A stretch of 64,000 bases of DNA from JANXUR01 sp038229415 (GTDB lineage Bacteria > Acidobacteriota > Terriglobia > Terriglobales > Acidobacteriaceae), in the NCBI GenBank assembly GCA_038229415.1, contig JBBROM010000006.1, positions 62,001-126,000 of the forward strand. Reading direction: 5' to 3'. Both the position numbers and the translations under genes were made by a program. The notes below the pieces were generated by a model that saw only the letters and a program-made list of their open reading frames with translations, was not told the DNA's origin and did not search any database. Shown piece by piece: positions 36,688 through 43,994 of the stretch; position 1 is the stretch's first letter; each line of letters opens with the position of its first letter.

Positions 36688-36723
36688 CTTGCAGCTTAAT
36701 AAGCAATGCTAATACTATTATTA
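36688..36723 (+). promoter_or_regulatory. Promoter with overlapping palindrome before acyl-CoA dehydrogenase
   Basis: TTGCAG (36688-36693) and TACTAT (36712-36717) are spaced by 18. The -10 lies inside the perfect inverted repeat CTAATA-CTAT-TATTAG (36708-36723), a classic arrangement for a repressor operator. Confidence 0.5.
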
Positions 36724-36757
36724 GACGTACTTATATCGCTCCTCCCGAGGCGCACGC

Positions 36758-37900
36758 ATGGATTTCCAGCTCAACGAAGAACAGCTCCAGCTCAAAAAGT
36801 CAGTCCGCGAATTTGCCGAACGCGAAATCCTTCCCCATGTCATGGAGTGGGACGAGGCCAGCCAGTTTCCCCTCGCTATCATCAAAGAACTCGGCAAGCT
36901 CGGCCTGATGGGCATAGTCTTCCCCAATGAGTACGGCGGCGCGGGCATGGGCTACGTCGAGTACGCCACCGCGATTGACGAACTCTCTCGCGTGGATGGC
37001 TCAGTCGGCATCATCGTCGCCGCGCACACTTCGCTGGGCAGCAATCATATTTACCTCGCGGGCAACGAGGCACAACGCAAAAAATATCTCCCCAAGCTGG
37101 CCAGCGGCGAATTCATCGGTGCCTGGGGACTCACAGAACCTTCCGCCGGATCCGACGCGGCAGGCACTCGCACTACCGCCAAGAAAGTTGCGGGCGGATA
37201 CGTACTGAACGGCTCTAAGACATTCATCACCAACGGCCACTATGCCGACGTGCTGACCATCATCGCCGTGACCGACAAATCCGCCCGCACTCATGGCCTC
37301 TCCGCCTTCATCGTGGAAAAAGACTTCAAGGGCTTCCGCGCGGGCAAAAAAGAAAATAAGCTTGGCCTCCGCGCCAGCGACACCGCCGAACTCATCTTCG
37401 AAGACTGCTTTGTGCCTGACGAAAATCTACTGGGCAAAGATGGCGACGGATTTATTGACGCCATGCGCGTGCTCGATGGCGGACGCATCTCCATCGCGGC
37501 GCTTTCGCTGGGCATGGCACGGGGTGCCTATAATTGTGCGCTCAAATACTCCAAGCAGCGCAAACAATTCGGCAAAGCCATCAGCGAATTTCAGGCGATC
37601 CAGTGGAAGCTGGCCGACATGGCGACCGAGATCGAAGCCGCGCGCCTGCTCACGCTTCGCGCTGCCGATATGAAAGACAAGGGCATGAAGACGACGCAGG
37701 AATCGTCCATGGCGAAACTGTTTGCCAGCGAAGTCGCCGTCCGCTGCGCCAACGAAAGCGTGCAGATTCACGGTGGCTACGGCTTCATCAAGGATTATCC
37801 GGCGGAGAAATTTTATCGGGACGTGAAGTTATGCACCATTGGCGAAGGCACCAGTGAAATTCAGCGGCTGGTGATCGCCCGGCAGTTGCTGAAGGATTAG
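36758..37900 (+). CDS. Acyl-CoA dehydrogenase
   Basis: A 380-residue FAD enzyme oxidising acyl-CoA at C2-C3 in beta-oxidation. It begins MDFQLNEEQLQLKKSVREFA and contains GLTEPSAGSDAAGT and the C-terminal signature QIHGGYGFIKDYPAEKFYRD, then IGEGTSEIQ with the active-site Glu of short/branched-chain members. Its chain-length preference cannot be told from sequence. It has its own promoter with a palindromic operator candidate. The downstream hypothetical gene starts 18 bases after its stop. Confidence 0.95.
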   Translation: MDFQLNEEQLQLKKSVREFAEREILPHVMEWDEASQFPLAIIKELGKLGLMGIVFPNEYGGAGMGYVEYATAIDELSRVDGSVGIIVAAHTSLGSNHIYLAGNEAQRKKYLPKLASGEFIGAWGLTEPSAGSDAAGTRTTAKKVAGGYVLNGSKTFITNGHYADVLTIIAVTDKSARTHGLSAFIVEKDFKGFRAGKKENKLGLRASDTAELIFEDCFVPDENLLGKDGDGFIDAMRVLDGGRISIAALSLGMARGAYNCALKYSKQRKQFGKAISEFQAIQWKLADMATEIEAARLLTLRAADMKDKGMKTTQESSMAKLFASEVAVRCANESVQIHGGYGFIKDYPAEKFYRDVKLCTIGEGTSEIQRLVIARQLLKD

Positions 37901-37918
37901 CGTGCGGGATATCAGGAT

Positions 37919-38374
37919 ATGCAAGACTTTGCCGATCAACATCCCGGACTGTTCATCATGGCAATCGCAGCGCATGTGGCTGGTGTATGGATGCTCGCTG
38001 CGTTTTTGATTAGCTGGATGAGCGGCTGGCGCGCCCTCGGCCGCCAGTTCCGGTTGCAGGGCTCATGGCCTTCTCAGAGCTGGAGTTGGCAGAGCGCCAG
38101 TCTGCGATTCAGAGCGAACTACAACAACTGCCTCATCGTAGGGGCCGACGCCGGAGGGTTATACCTGAGAGTCTCAGTTTTATTCCGCTTCATGCACCCG
38201 GATTTATTTGTACCGTGGAGCGAAATCCAGGTTGGCGCGAAAAAGAGACTCTGGTTCATCGAGCTGATCAAGCTCTCTCTCGGCCGCGAGCTGAGAATTC
38301 CGTTCACTATTCGCACGCGCCTTTACGAAAAGTTGAGGCAGGCCGCTGGTTCCGGCTTGCAGTGGCAAGAGTAG
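37919..38374 (+). CDS. Hypothetical protein with one N-terminal membrane segment
   Basis: A 151-residue protein with one hydrophobic stretch (IMAIAAHVAGVWMLAAFLIS) followed by a soluble part rich in aromatic residues (LYLRVSVLFRFMHPDLFVPW, then KKRLWFIELIKLSLG). It looks like a membrane-anchored PH-like fold, but no family was recognised. It closely follows the acyl-CoA dehydrogenase gene, so it may share its transcript. Its ATG lacks a strong ribosome site. Confidence 0.55.
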   Translation: MQDFADQHPGLFIMAIAAHVAGVWMLAAFLISWMSGWRALGRQFRLQGSWPSQSWSWQSASLRFRANYNNCLIVGADAGGLYLRVSVLFRFMHPDLFVPWSEIQVGAKKRLWFIELIKLSLGRELRIPFTIRTRLYEKLRQAAGSGLQWQE

Positions 38375-38391
38375 GCTTGGCGCGGTTCGCC

Positions 38392-39099
38392 CTAGAACCG
38401 CCACCGGGTCGCTGACTTCGCGTAGTCGTCATGCGGCTGGCCGAAGGCCAAAGTTGGCGTCAGCTCAAACACGGTGCCCATTCTCGGATCAAGCGGGAAG
38501 TCGTACTTCGCCTTGTAGATCTTGCTCAACTTCGCAATGCGCGCCTTGTTCTCAAATCGCCGCGCATCGCCATGCAAAATCATTGCCTGATCCGCATTGT
38601 CGTTGGTAATCACGCAACGGGCATTCGCCGCCAGATTGCGCGCTTTGACCGAGGTGGTTCCGGTGCTGAAATAAAATTTGCCTTCCGCCCAAATGCCCCA
38701 AATCGGCATCACGTGCGGCTCGCCCTTCGGAGTGATCGTCGTCAGCCAGAAGATTCGCGAGGCGTTGAGCCGCTCTTCGGCCCAACTCCAAGGCAACATC
38801 CCATCGGCACTGGCTGTGATGCCGTAACCCGGCATATGCGGACGCTCCGCGCGTGGCCCAGCAGGAATGGGCGTGGCCCTCGATGCTGCGATCTTCTTAG
38901 CTTTTGTGGTATTCGCAGGCTTCTTGGTGCTTTTTACAGGTTTGGCAATCTTCGGCATATCGGCTCTACCGCAGAAATATACGCCCCCTTCGGACAAAAT
39001 GTCGCTTCCGCGCGGCTCCCACACGAATTCCAGCTCATAAATTTTCTTGACACTCACTTTGCCACAGCGTAGCATCCGCCCCGCGATCGAAAAGGCCAT
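38392..39099 (-). CDS. Pyridoxamine-phosphate-oxidase-like flavoprotein
   Basis: The C-terminal two thirds (from about ASADGMLPWSWAEERLNA) is a split-barrel FMN/F420-binding domain: IFWLTTITPKGEPHVMPIWG, KFYFSTGTTSVKARNLAANA and CVITNDNADQAMILHGDA. The function of this branch is unknown, though many bind FMN or F420. Start is debatable: ATG 39099 has GGAGG five bases upstream, giving 235 residues with an N-terminal stretch and a Lys/Ala-rich linker; a start at ATG 38958 (MPKIAKPVK) has no good ribosome site. I report the 39099 form. Confidence 0.75.
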   Translation of the reverse strand: MAFSIAGRMLRCGKVSVKKIYELEFVWEPRGSDILSEGGVYFCGRADMPKIAKPVKSTKKPANTTKAKKIAASRATPIPAGPRAERPHMPGYGITASADGMLPWSWAEERLNASRIFWLTTITPKGEPHVMPIWGIWAEGKFYFSTGTTSVKARNLAANARCVITNDNADQAMILHGDARRFENKARIAKLSKIYKAKYDFPLDPRMGTVFELTPTLAFGQPHDDYAKSATRWRF

Positions 39100-39169
39100 T
39101 CGTCCTCCGCCTTGTTACCCGTCTGCCGTCCGCGGGGGGAGCCTGACTTCGCCAGAGGAGAGACCTACT

Positions 39170-39346
39170 ATGAACCTGATTCCCAGACAGCTTGCGTGGG
39201 CGTGGTTAATTATCATCGGAGGCTTGATGATCTATCCCGGTGGCATTGCGTGCATTGCCTGCGGCTCCCGCACCATTGACCTAGGCATGGGCGTAATTTC
39301 GATAGCCATCGGCGCCATAGGCTTCTACACCGCTTCCCAACGCTAA
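39170..39346 (+). CDS. Small membrane protein, hypothetical
   Basis: A 58-residue product almost entirely hydrophobic, with two membrane segments (LAWAWLIIIGGLMIYPGGIA and a C-terminal AIGAIGFYTA). GAGGAG lies nine bases before ATG 39170, so it is well supported although short. It is divergent from the pyridoxamine-phosphate-oxidase-like gene. No family recognised. Confidence 0.6.
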   Translation: MNLIPRQLAWAWLIIIGGLMIYPGGIACIACGSRTIDLGMGVISIAIGAIGFYTASQR

Positions 39347-39386
39347 GCCGGAGACCAGTCGCACTGCACCTGAATACGCAACGACC

Positions 39387-39425
39387 GCCTGCCCAGCTCC
39401 GCATCTCACGGACAGCTGGGCAGGC
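39387..39425. terminator. Strong bidirectional terminator candidate
   Basis: GCCTGCCCAGCT (39387-39398) pairs perfectly with AGCTGGGCAGGC (39414-39425), followed by TTCTTACTT on the + strand. It separates the small membrane gene from the convergent trans-sulfuration gene. Confidence 0.75.
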
Positions 39426-39450
39426 TTCTTACTTGGCGTTAGCAGCGAGT

Positions 39451-40884
39451 TCAGGCTCGCTCCAGCGCCTTCTCCAAGTCTCCGATGATGTCTTGCCAGT
39501 CTTCCAATCCAACAGAGAGGCGAATGCCGCCCGGCTCTAGTCCGCGCGTGCTGGTGCCAACGGGTTTGGTCGGATCTAAATATGCAGAATGCGTCATGTG
39601 ATACGGACTCTCAATCAGCGACTTCACCTGTCCCAGACTCACGGCCAGCGTCACGCAATAAGCATGATCGGCTATGTAGTTGATAAAGCGCTCCGCAGGA
39701 TGCTCACCCAACTTGGCCCTGCCCTTGGTGGGTCTCTTCCGATCTGCCGGGCGATCCTTCAGCGTGAAGTAGATCATGGACCCCGGCGCGAACTTGCCGC
39801 GATAGTCCACCATCTGGTGCTCGGCTAATTCCCGCTGCGGAAACGACGGCAGTCCCGGATACATCACCCGCGCCACCTTGGGATGCTGTTCGAGAAACTG
39901 CGCCACCTGCATCGCCGAGCGTTGCATATTCGCCATACGCGCTGCCAGCGAGGGCAGTCCATACACCAGCACATTCCACGCCGCCTTGGGGCTCAACACA
40001 CCGCCAAAATCTTTGCGGTACATCATCAGCTCGTTATAAAGCGCATGGCTGGTGATGACGGCCCCGCCCATATCCGTCCCGAATCCGCCAATGCCCTTGG
40101 TCAAGCTGTGGATCACCACATCCGCTCCAAGTGAGAGCGGACGCTGGCAGTAGGGTGTGCAGAAGGTGTTGTCCACCAGAATGCGGACTCGCTCCTCGGG
40201 CTTGCGCTTGCGGTTGGCGCGATCCACCACCGCTCGAATCGCACCGAGATCCACCAGTTCCAGATTCGGGTTTACCGGCGTCTCCAGGTACACCACTCGC
40301 GTCTTGGGCGTGATCGCCTTGGCCACCGCCTGCGCGTCGCAGGCATTCACAAACGTACTGCTGACGCCCTGCCGGGGCAGCCAGTTGATCAGGTAGCTGT
40401 AGGTGCAGCCGTAGAGGGTGTCGTGCGCCACCACGTGATCGCCGCCACGCACCAGCACTTGGATGGCAGCCGTAATCGCCGCCATGCCCGTGGCAAAACA
40501 GACCCCAATGTCGCCTCCCTCGGCCGTAGCCAGGCTCTCTTCCAGCATGCCGCGCGTCGGCTCATCCAGCCGGTCGTAGATGTAGATGGGTACGTGGCGC
40601 TTGGTGTTGATGGTGTCGCAGGCGAACTCGAAGAAGCCCCGCGCGCCGCGCTGAGTCGAACTCAGCCGAAAGGTCGCCGACGAACTCATCGGTGGCACCA
40701 CGTGATGCGTGTAGTCCCACTTGGGCGACTTGGAAACACCATGAATCAGCCGGGTGCGGATACGATAGCCCTCACCCGCAGCTTGTTCGGGTTTAGCTGG
40801 TTTGGGTTGGTTAACTTTAGAACCGCGAGAAGCGGACGAGGGTAATTTCGCGGATTTTGCTGATTTCTTAGGAGTGCCAGCCAT
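39451..40884 (-). CDS. PLP-dependent Cys/Met metabolism (trans-sulfuration) enzyme
   Basis: A 477-residue fold-type I PLP enzyme of the cystathionine gamma-synthase / O-acylhomoserine sulfhydrylase / methionine gamma-lyase family. Seen: the CATG-like FATGMAAITAAIQV, LETPVNPNLELVDL, and the PLP lysine in VVIHSLTKGIGG. The N terminus carries about 40 extra residues rich in Lys, Ser and Pro. The exact reaction cannot be separated from relatives without phylogeny. It is divergent from the SYLF gene and its 5' region overlaps a structured element at 40906. Confidence 0.9.
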   Translation of the reverse strand: MAGTPKKSAKSAKLPSSASRGSKVNQPKPAKPEQAAGEGYRIRTRLIHGVSKSPKWDYTHHVVPPMSSSATFRLSSTQRGARGFFEFACDTINTKRHVPIYIYDRLDEPTRGMLEESLATAEGGDIGVCFATGMAAITAAIQVLVRGGDHVVAHDTLYGCTYSYLINWLPRQGVSSTFVNACDAQAVAKAITPKTRVVYLETPVNPNLELVDLGAIRAVVDRANRKRKPEERVRILVDNTFCTPYCQRPLSLGADVVIHSLTKGIGGFGTDMGGAVITSHALYNELMMYRKDFGGVLSPKAAWNVLVYGLPSLAARMANMQRSAMQVAQFLEQHPKVARVMYPGLPSFPQRELAEHQMVDYRGKFAPGSMIYFTLKDRPADRKRPTKGRAKLGEHPAERFINYIADHAYCVTLAVSLGQVKSLIESPYHMTHSAYLDPTKPVGTSTRGLEPGGIRLSVGLEDWQDIIGDLEKALERA

Positions 40885-40905
40885 GTGAAGTGCCTCAGCC
40901 TTGCT

Positions 40906-41132
40906 ATGAATGTGCCCGGCCCGCCGTTCGGCGGCGAATTTCCGAGCATATTCATGTTAGGCCAAAGCAGTCAGCCCGCGCTCTGAAGCATGGGCAATGG
41001 GGTTACGCAAGGGCACGCCCCATCGTGATCTTGGCGGCTGCAGGCCATCACGCCATACTAGCTTCACCTACACAGAACCTGGGAGACGGGGCTGGAACCG
41101 GTTGGGTCACCGGAACCAGCCCCGATTTTTTT
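40906..41132 (+). ncRNA. Structured intergenic RNA candidate ending in a terminator
   Basis: The + strand folds by eye into ATGAATGTGC/GCATATTCAT (40906-40955) enclosing CCGCC/GGCGG; ATGGGG/CCCCAT (40997-41023); CGTGAT-GGC/GCC-ATCACG (41024-41052); and a terminator GGGGCTGG/CCAGCCCC with inner CCGGT/ACCGG (41088-41123) followed by seven T (41126-41132). The stretch between the divergent trans-sulfuration and SYLF genes (40885-41230) holds no other gene. It could be a small RNA or a leader of the SYLF gene starting at 41231. Parts of it resemble GGGCAA/ACGCAA of the cyclic-di-GMP riboswitch, but the stems do not fit. Confidence 0.5.
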
Positions 41133-41230
41133 GCTTCGGGCCCGCTCTTTCCCCCATACTTCCAGCCGCGCTGTATCCTAGGCAATAGTGCCCACAATGG
41201 CACCAGTCCATTGCCAGACGGAGTTCGTCT

Positions 41231-41920
41231 TTGAAAAAATTTGCTGCTGCTTTCTTGCTAAGCGTGTTTGCTCTCTCCCTTCCACTCCAAGCCCAGGAAG
41301 CGAAGACGACCGAGCGGCTACAGGCCGCTGCCACCGTCATTGACGAAATTCAGGGCACTCCCGACAAAGGCGTCCCCGAAGAAGTATTTGGCTCCGCCAA
41401 GTGCGTTGCCGTAGTTCCCGGCTTGCTCAAGGGTGGATTCATCGTCGGAGCCCGCTACGGCAAAGGTGTGGCCAGTTGCCGCACCGCCACAGGCTGGAGC
41501 GCTCCCGCCTTTTTCACCGTAACCGGCGGCAGCTTCGGCTTGCAGATCGGCGGCCAGGCCGTTGACCTCATCATGCTGATCATGAACAACCAGGGTATGA
41601 CCAACCTGCTCTCCAGCAAATTTCAGCTGGGTGCTGACGCCTCGGTCGCAGCCGGCCCAGTCGGCCGCCATGCTGAGGGGTCAACCGACTGGAAGCTGAA
41701 GGCGCAGGTGCTGACCTACTCCCGCGCTCGCGGCGCGTTTGCCGGCCTGACTTTGAACGGTGCCCGCATCGCCCAAGACAAGGACGCCACCCGCGAGTTC
41801 TACGGACACGCCGTGCCCTTCGCCACCTCGCTCAAGGGCAAAATCGCCGTTCCGGCTGACGCCAAACCGTACACTGCAGCCCTCGGTAAATGGGCGGCAA
41901 CCACCAAGCCCAAGCAGTAG
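41231..41920 (+). CDS. Secreted SYLF (Ysc84-like) lipid-binding protein
   Basis: A 229-residue protein with signal peptide MKKFAAAFLLSVFALSLPLQA. The SYLF domain is marked by GSAKCVAVVPGLLKGGFIVGARYGKGV, TGWSAPAFFTVTGGSFGLQIGGQAVDLIML and TYSRARGAFAGLTLNGARI. Such domains bind phosphoinositides or lipids in other organisms, and bacterial ones are periplasmic; a role in envelope maintenance is plausible. The start is TTG 41231, directly at the signal peptide; the weak spacing to a ribosome site is typical here. It precedes two lipid A genes. Confidence 0.9.
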   Translation: MKKFAAAFLLSVFALSLPLQAQEAKTTERLQAAATVIDEIQGTPDKGVPEEVFGSAKCVAVVPGLLKGGFIVGARYGKGVASCRTATGWSAPAFFTVTGGSFGLQIGGQAVDLIMLIMNNQGMTNLLSSKFQLGADASVAAGPVGRHAEGSTDWKLKAQVLTYSRARGAFAGLTLNGARIAQDKDATREFYGHAVPFATSLKGKIAVPADAKPYTAALGKWAATTKPKQ

Positions 41921-42016
41921 TTTGATCTCTTAGGGTAGCGCAAGGCTAGCGCTTGAGCTGGCCTTCCCCTCTTTGCCGGTTTGACAGCGGTTTTCCCTCG
42001 GTGCTAACTTCCGCTC

Positions 42017-42931
42017 TTGCCCCAATATTCCCTCAGACACAGACTCGAGTTCGCCGCCTTCTGGCTGCTGGTGCGCGGAATCGGCATCCTGCCCCGTCCC
42101 TTGGCGCGAGCCATCGGTATTGGCACCGGGCACGCTGTCCGCATCCTGCATGCAAAACTGCGACGTGTAGGCTTACGCAATCTCGAACTCGCCTTCCCGC
42201 AGATGCCCCTAGCCGAACGCGAGCAAATTCTGCGCGGCGTCTACGTTTCACTCGGACGCCAGCTCGCCGAATTCTGCCTGCTGCCACGGCTGACCACCCA
42301 AAATACCCACGACCTGATCGTCTACGAAGGCCTCGAATATTACCTCGAAGCCAAGGCCCGCGGGCGCGGCGTGCTCTTCCTCACCGCGCATCTCGGAGCC
42401 TGGGAGCTTTCCTCCTTCTTCCACTCCCTGAGCGGATACCCGCTGCGCATCGTGATGCGCGGGCTCGACAATCCGCTGGTCAACGATTTCGTCAATCACA
42501 TCCGCACCCTGCACGGCAACACCACCTTCGATAAAGACAACTACGTGCGCGGCTTGCTCGAAGCCATGCGCCGCAACGAATCCGTCGGCATCCTGATGGA
42601 CACCAACATGACGCCCCCCCAAGGCGTTTTCGTGAACTTTTTTGGCATTCCAGCCTGCACTCCCGGAGGCTTGGCGCGCATCGCCCTGCACACCGGCGCC
42701 ACGGTGGTTCCGGGCTTCGCGCTATGGGACGCAGCTTTGGGCAAGTACCGTATGACCTTCGCCCCTGCCATCGAAATGCTGCGCACCGGCGACACGGAAG
42801 CGGACGTGATCACCAACACCCAGCGCTGCACCGCAGTCATCGAGCGCTTCGTGCGGCAATATCCTGACCAGTGGCTATGGGTACATCGCCGCTGGAAGAC
42901 GCGCCCGACTGGCCAGCCGCCGTTGTACTAG
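42017..42931 (+). CDS. LpxL/HtrB-type lysophospholipid or lipid A acyltransferase
   Basis: A 304-residue inner-membrane acyltransferase with an N-terminal hydrophobic segment and the HX4E catalytic motif HLGAWE (family His and Glu), followed by GILMDTNMTPPQGVFVNFFG and the conserved GGLARIALHTGATVVPGFALW. Members transfer secondary acyl chains to lipid A or acylate lysophospholipids. It is next to lpxD, the N-acyltransferase of the same pathway, which favours a lipid A role. The start is TTG 42017 with a weak ribosome site. Confidence 0.88.
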   Translation: MPQYSLRHRLEFAAFWLLVRGIGILPRPLARAIGIGTGHAVRILHAKLRRVGLRNLELAFPQMPLAEREQILRGVYVSLGRQLAEFCLLPRLTTQNTHDLIVYEGLEYYLEAKARGRGVLFLTAHLGAWELSSFFHSLSGYPLRIVMRGLDNPLVNDFVNHIRTLHGNTTFDKDNYVRGLLEAMRRNESVGILMDTNMTPPQGVFVNFFGIPACTPGGLARIALHTGATVVPGFALWDAALGKYRMTFAPAIEMLRTGDTEADVITNTQRCTAVIERFVRQYPDQWLWVHRRWKTRPTGQPPLY

Positions 42932-42970
42932 CGCAACGTCAAACCCCGCAGACGTGCTAAAACTGACACG

Positions 42971-43972
42971 ATGACTCATACCACAGCCAGCCTCGCCTCC
43001 GCCCTCAGTGCACAACTCGTGGGCGACGGTTCAATCACGATTGCGGGCATAGCTAGTCTAGCTTCGGCCAGCCCGACTCAGCTTGTTTTTGTGGAGGATG
43101 CTAAGTGGCTGCCTCAGGCCTTGGCGTCGAACGCAGGCGCAATCTTGGCGGGCGAATTTGCAGCGGACTCCGCGGTTCCGGCAGGCAAATCGCTCTTGCT
43201 GGTGCCCCACCCGCGCCTTGCGTTTTGTCGCGCCGCAGCGATTCTGCGCGAGGAATCCACGGCCACTGGCACGGTCCATTCCAGCGCGCTGGTAAGGGAA
43301 TCCGCTCAGCTTGCTGTAGGCGTCCAAGTCGGGCCGTTTGCACTGGTGGGTAAGAACGTCGTGATCGGAGAAGGCTCCCGCATCGGAGCATACTGCTTCA
43401 TCGCCGACGGCACCACGCTGGGCGCCCACTGCACTCTCGCCCCTCATGTCACCATCTATCCCGGCGTTACAATCGGCGATCGCGTCATCGTTCACGCTGG
43501 CGCAGTTCTTGGCAGTGACGGGTTCGGCTACGTCCGCGATCATGAGACAGGTCGCTACGAAAAATTCCCGCAAATTGGCACGCTGGAAATTGGCAGCGAC
43601 GTTGAGATCGGCGCCAACGCCACCATTGATCGCGGCGCGCTCGACGCCACCGTGATCGCCGACGGCGTGAAGCTTGACAACATGGTTCACGTCGGCCACA
43701 ACGTGCGCATTGCGGAAAATGTCGTGATCGCCGCCCAGACCGGCGTCTCAGGCAGCTCGATTATCGAGAAAGATGTGATTGTTGGCGGACAGGTCGGCAT
43801 CGCAGATCACGTGCGCATTGAAGAGGGTGCGATTCTGGGCGCGCAGAGCGGAATCCCCAGCAAGAAAGTAATTCGTGGTAAAGGGGTGGTGTTCTGGGGA
43901 ACCCCCGCCCGCCCCCTTCGCGAATATTTGAAGGAACTCGCCGTTTTAGCGCGACTGGCCCGCAAGCCTTAA
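42971..43972 (+). CDS. lpxD: UDP-3-O-(3-hydroxyacyl)glucosamine N-acyltransferase
   Basis: LpxD adds the N-linked 3-hydroxyacyl chain in lipid A synthesis, after LpxA and LpxC. The 333-residue protein has the N-terminal uridine-binding domain (LVFVEDAKWLPQAL) and a left-handed beta-helix of hexapeptide repeats (IGAYCFIADGTTLGAHCTLA) with the catalytic His in HVGHNVRIAENVVIAAQTG. The acyl-binding C-terminal helix ends KELAVLARLARKP. A perfect 18-base tandem duplication includes its stop codon. It is in line with the SYLF and acyltransferase genes. Confidence 0.96.
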   Translation: MTHTTASLASALSAQLVGDGSITIAGIASLASASPTQLVFVEDAKWLPQALASNAGAILAGEFAADSAVPAGKSLLLVPHPRLAFCRAAAILREESTATGTVHSSALVRESAQLAVGVQVGPFALVGKNVVIGEGSRIGAYCFIADGTTLGAHCTLAPHVTIYPGVTIGDRVIVHAGAVLGSDGFGYVRDHETGRYEKFPQIGTLEIGSDVEIGANATIDRGALDATVIADGVKLDNMVHVGHNVRIAENVVIAAQTGVSGSSIIEKDVIVGGQVGIADHVRIEEGAILGAQSGIPSKKVIRGKGVVFWGTPARPLREYLKELAVLARLARKP

Positions 43973-43994
43973 CTATCCCGCAAGCCTTAACTAT
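43959..43994. repeat. Perfect 18-base tandem duplication at convergent stops
   Basis: CCCGCAAGCCTTAACTAT occurs twice in a row (43959-43976 and 43977-43994). Copy 1 holds the lpxD stop codon, copy 2 the stop (CTA on this strand) of the convergent permease gene. Confidence 0.9.

Noticed and set aside
40991..41020. Possible cyclic-di-GMP (GEMM) riboswitch from GGGCAA and ACGCAAGG
   Set aside because: The stems and spacing required by that riboswitch are not present.
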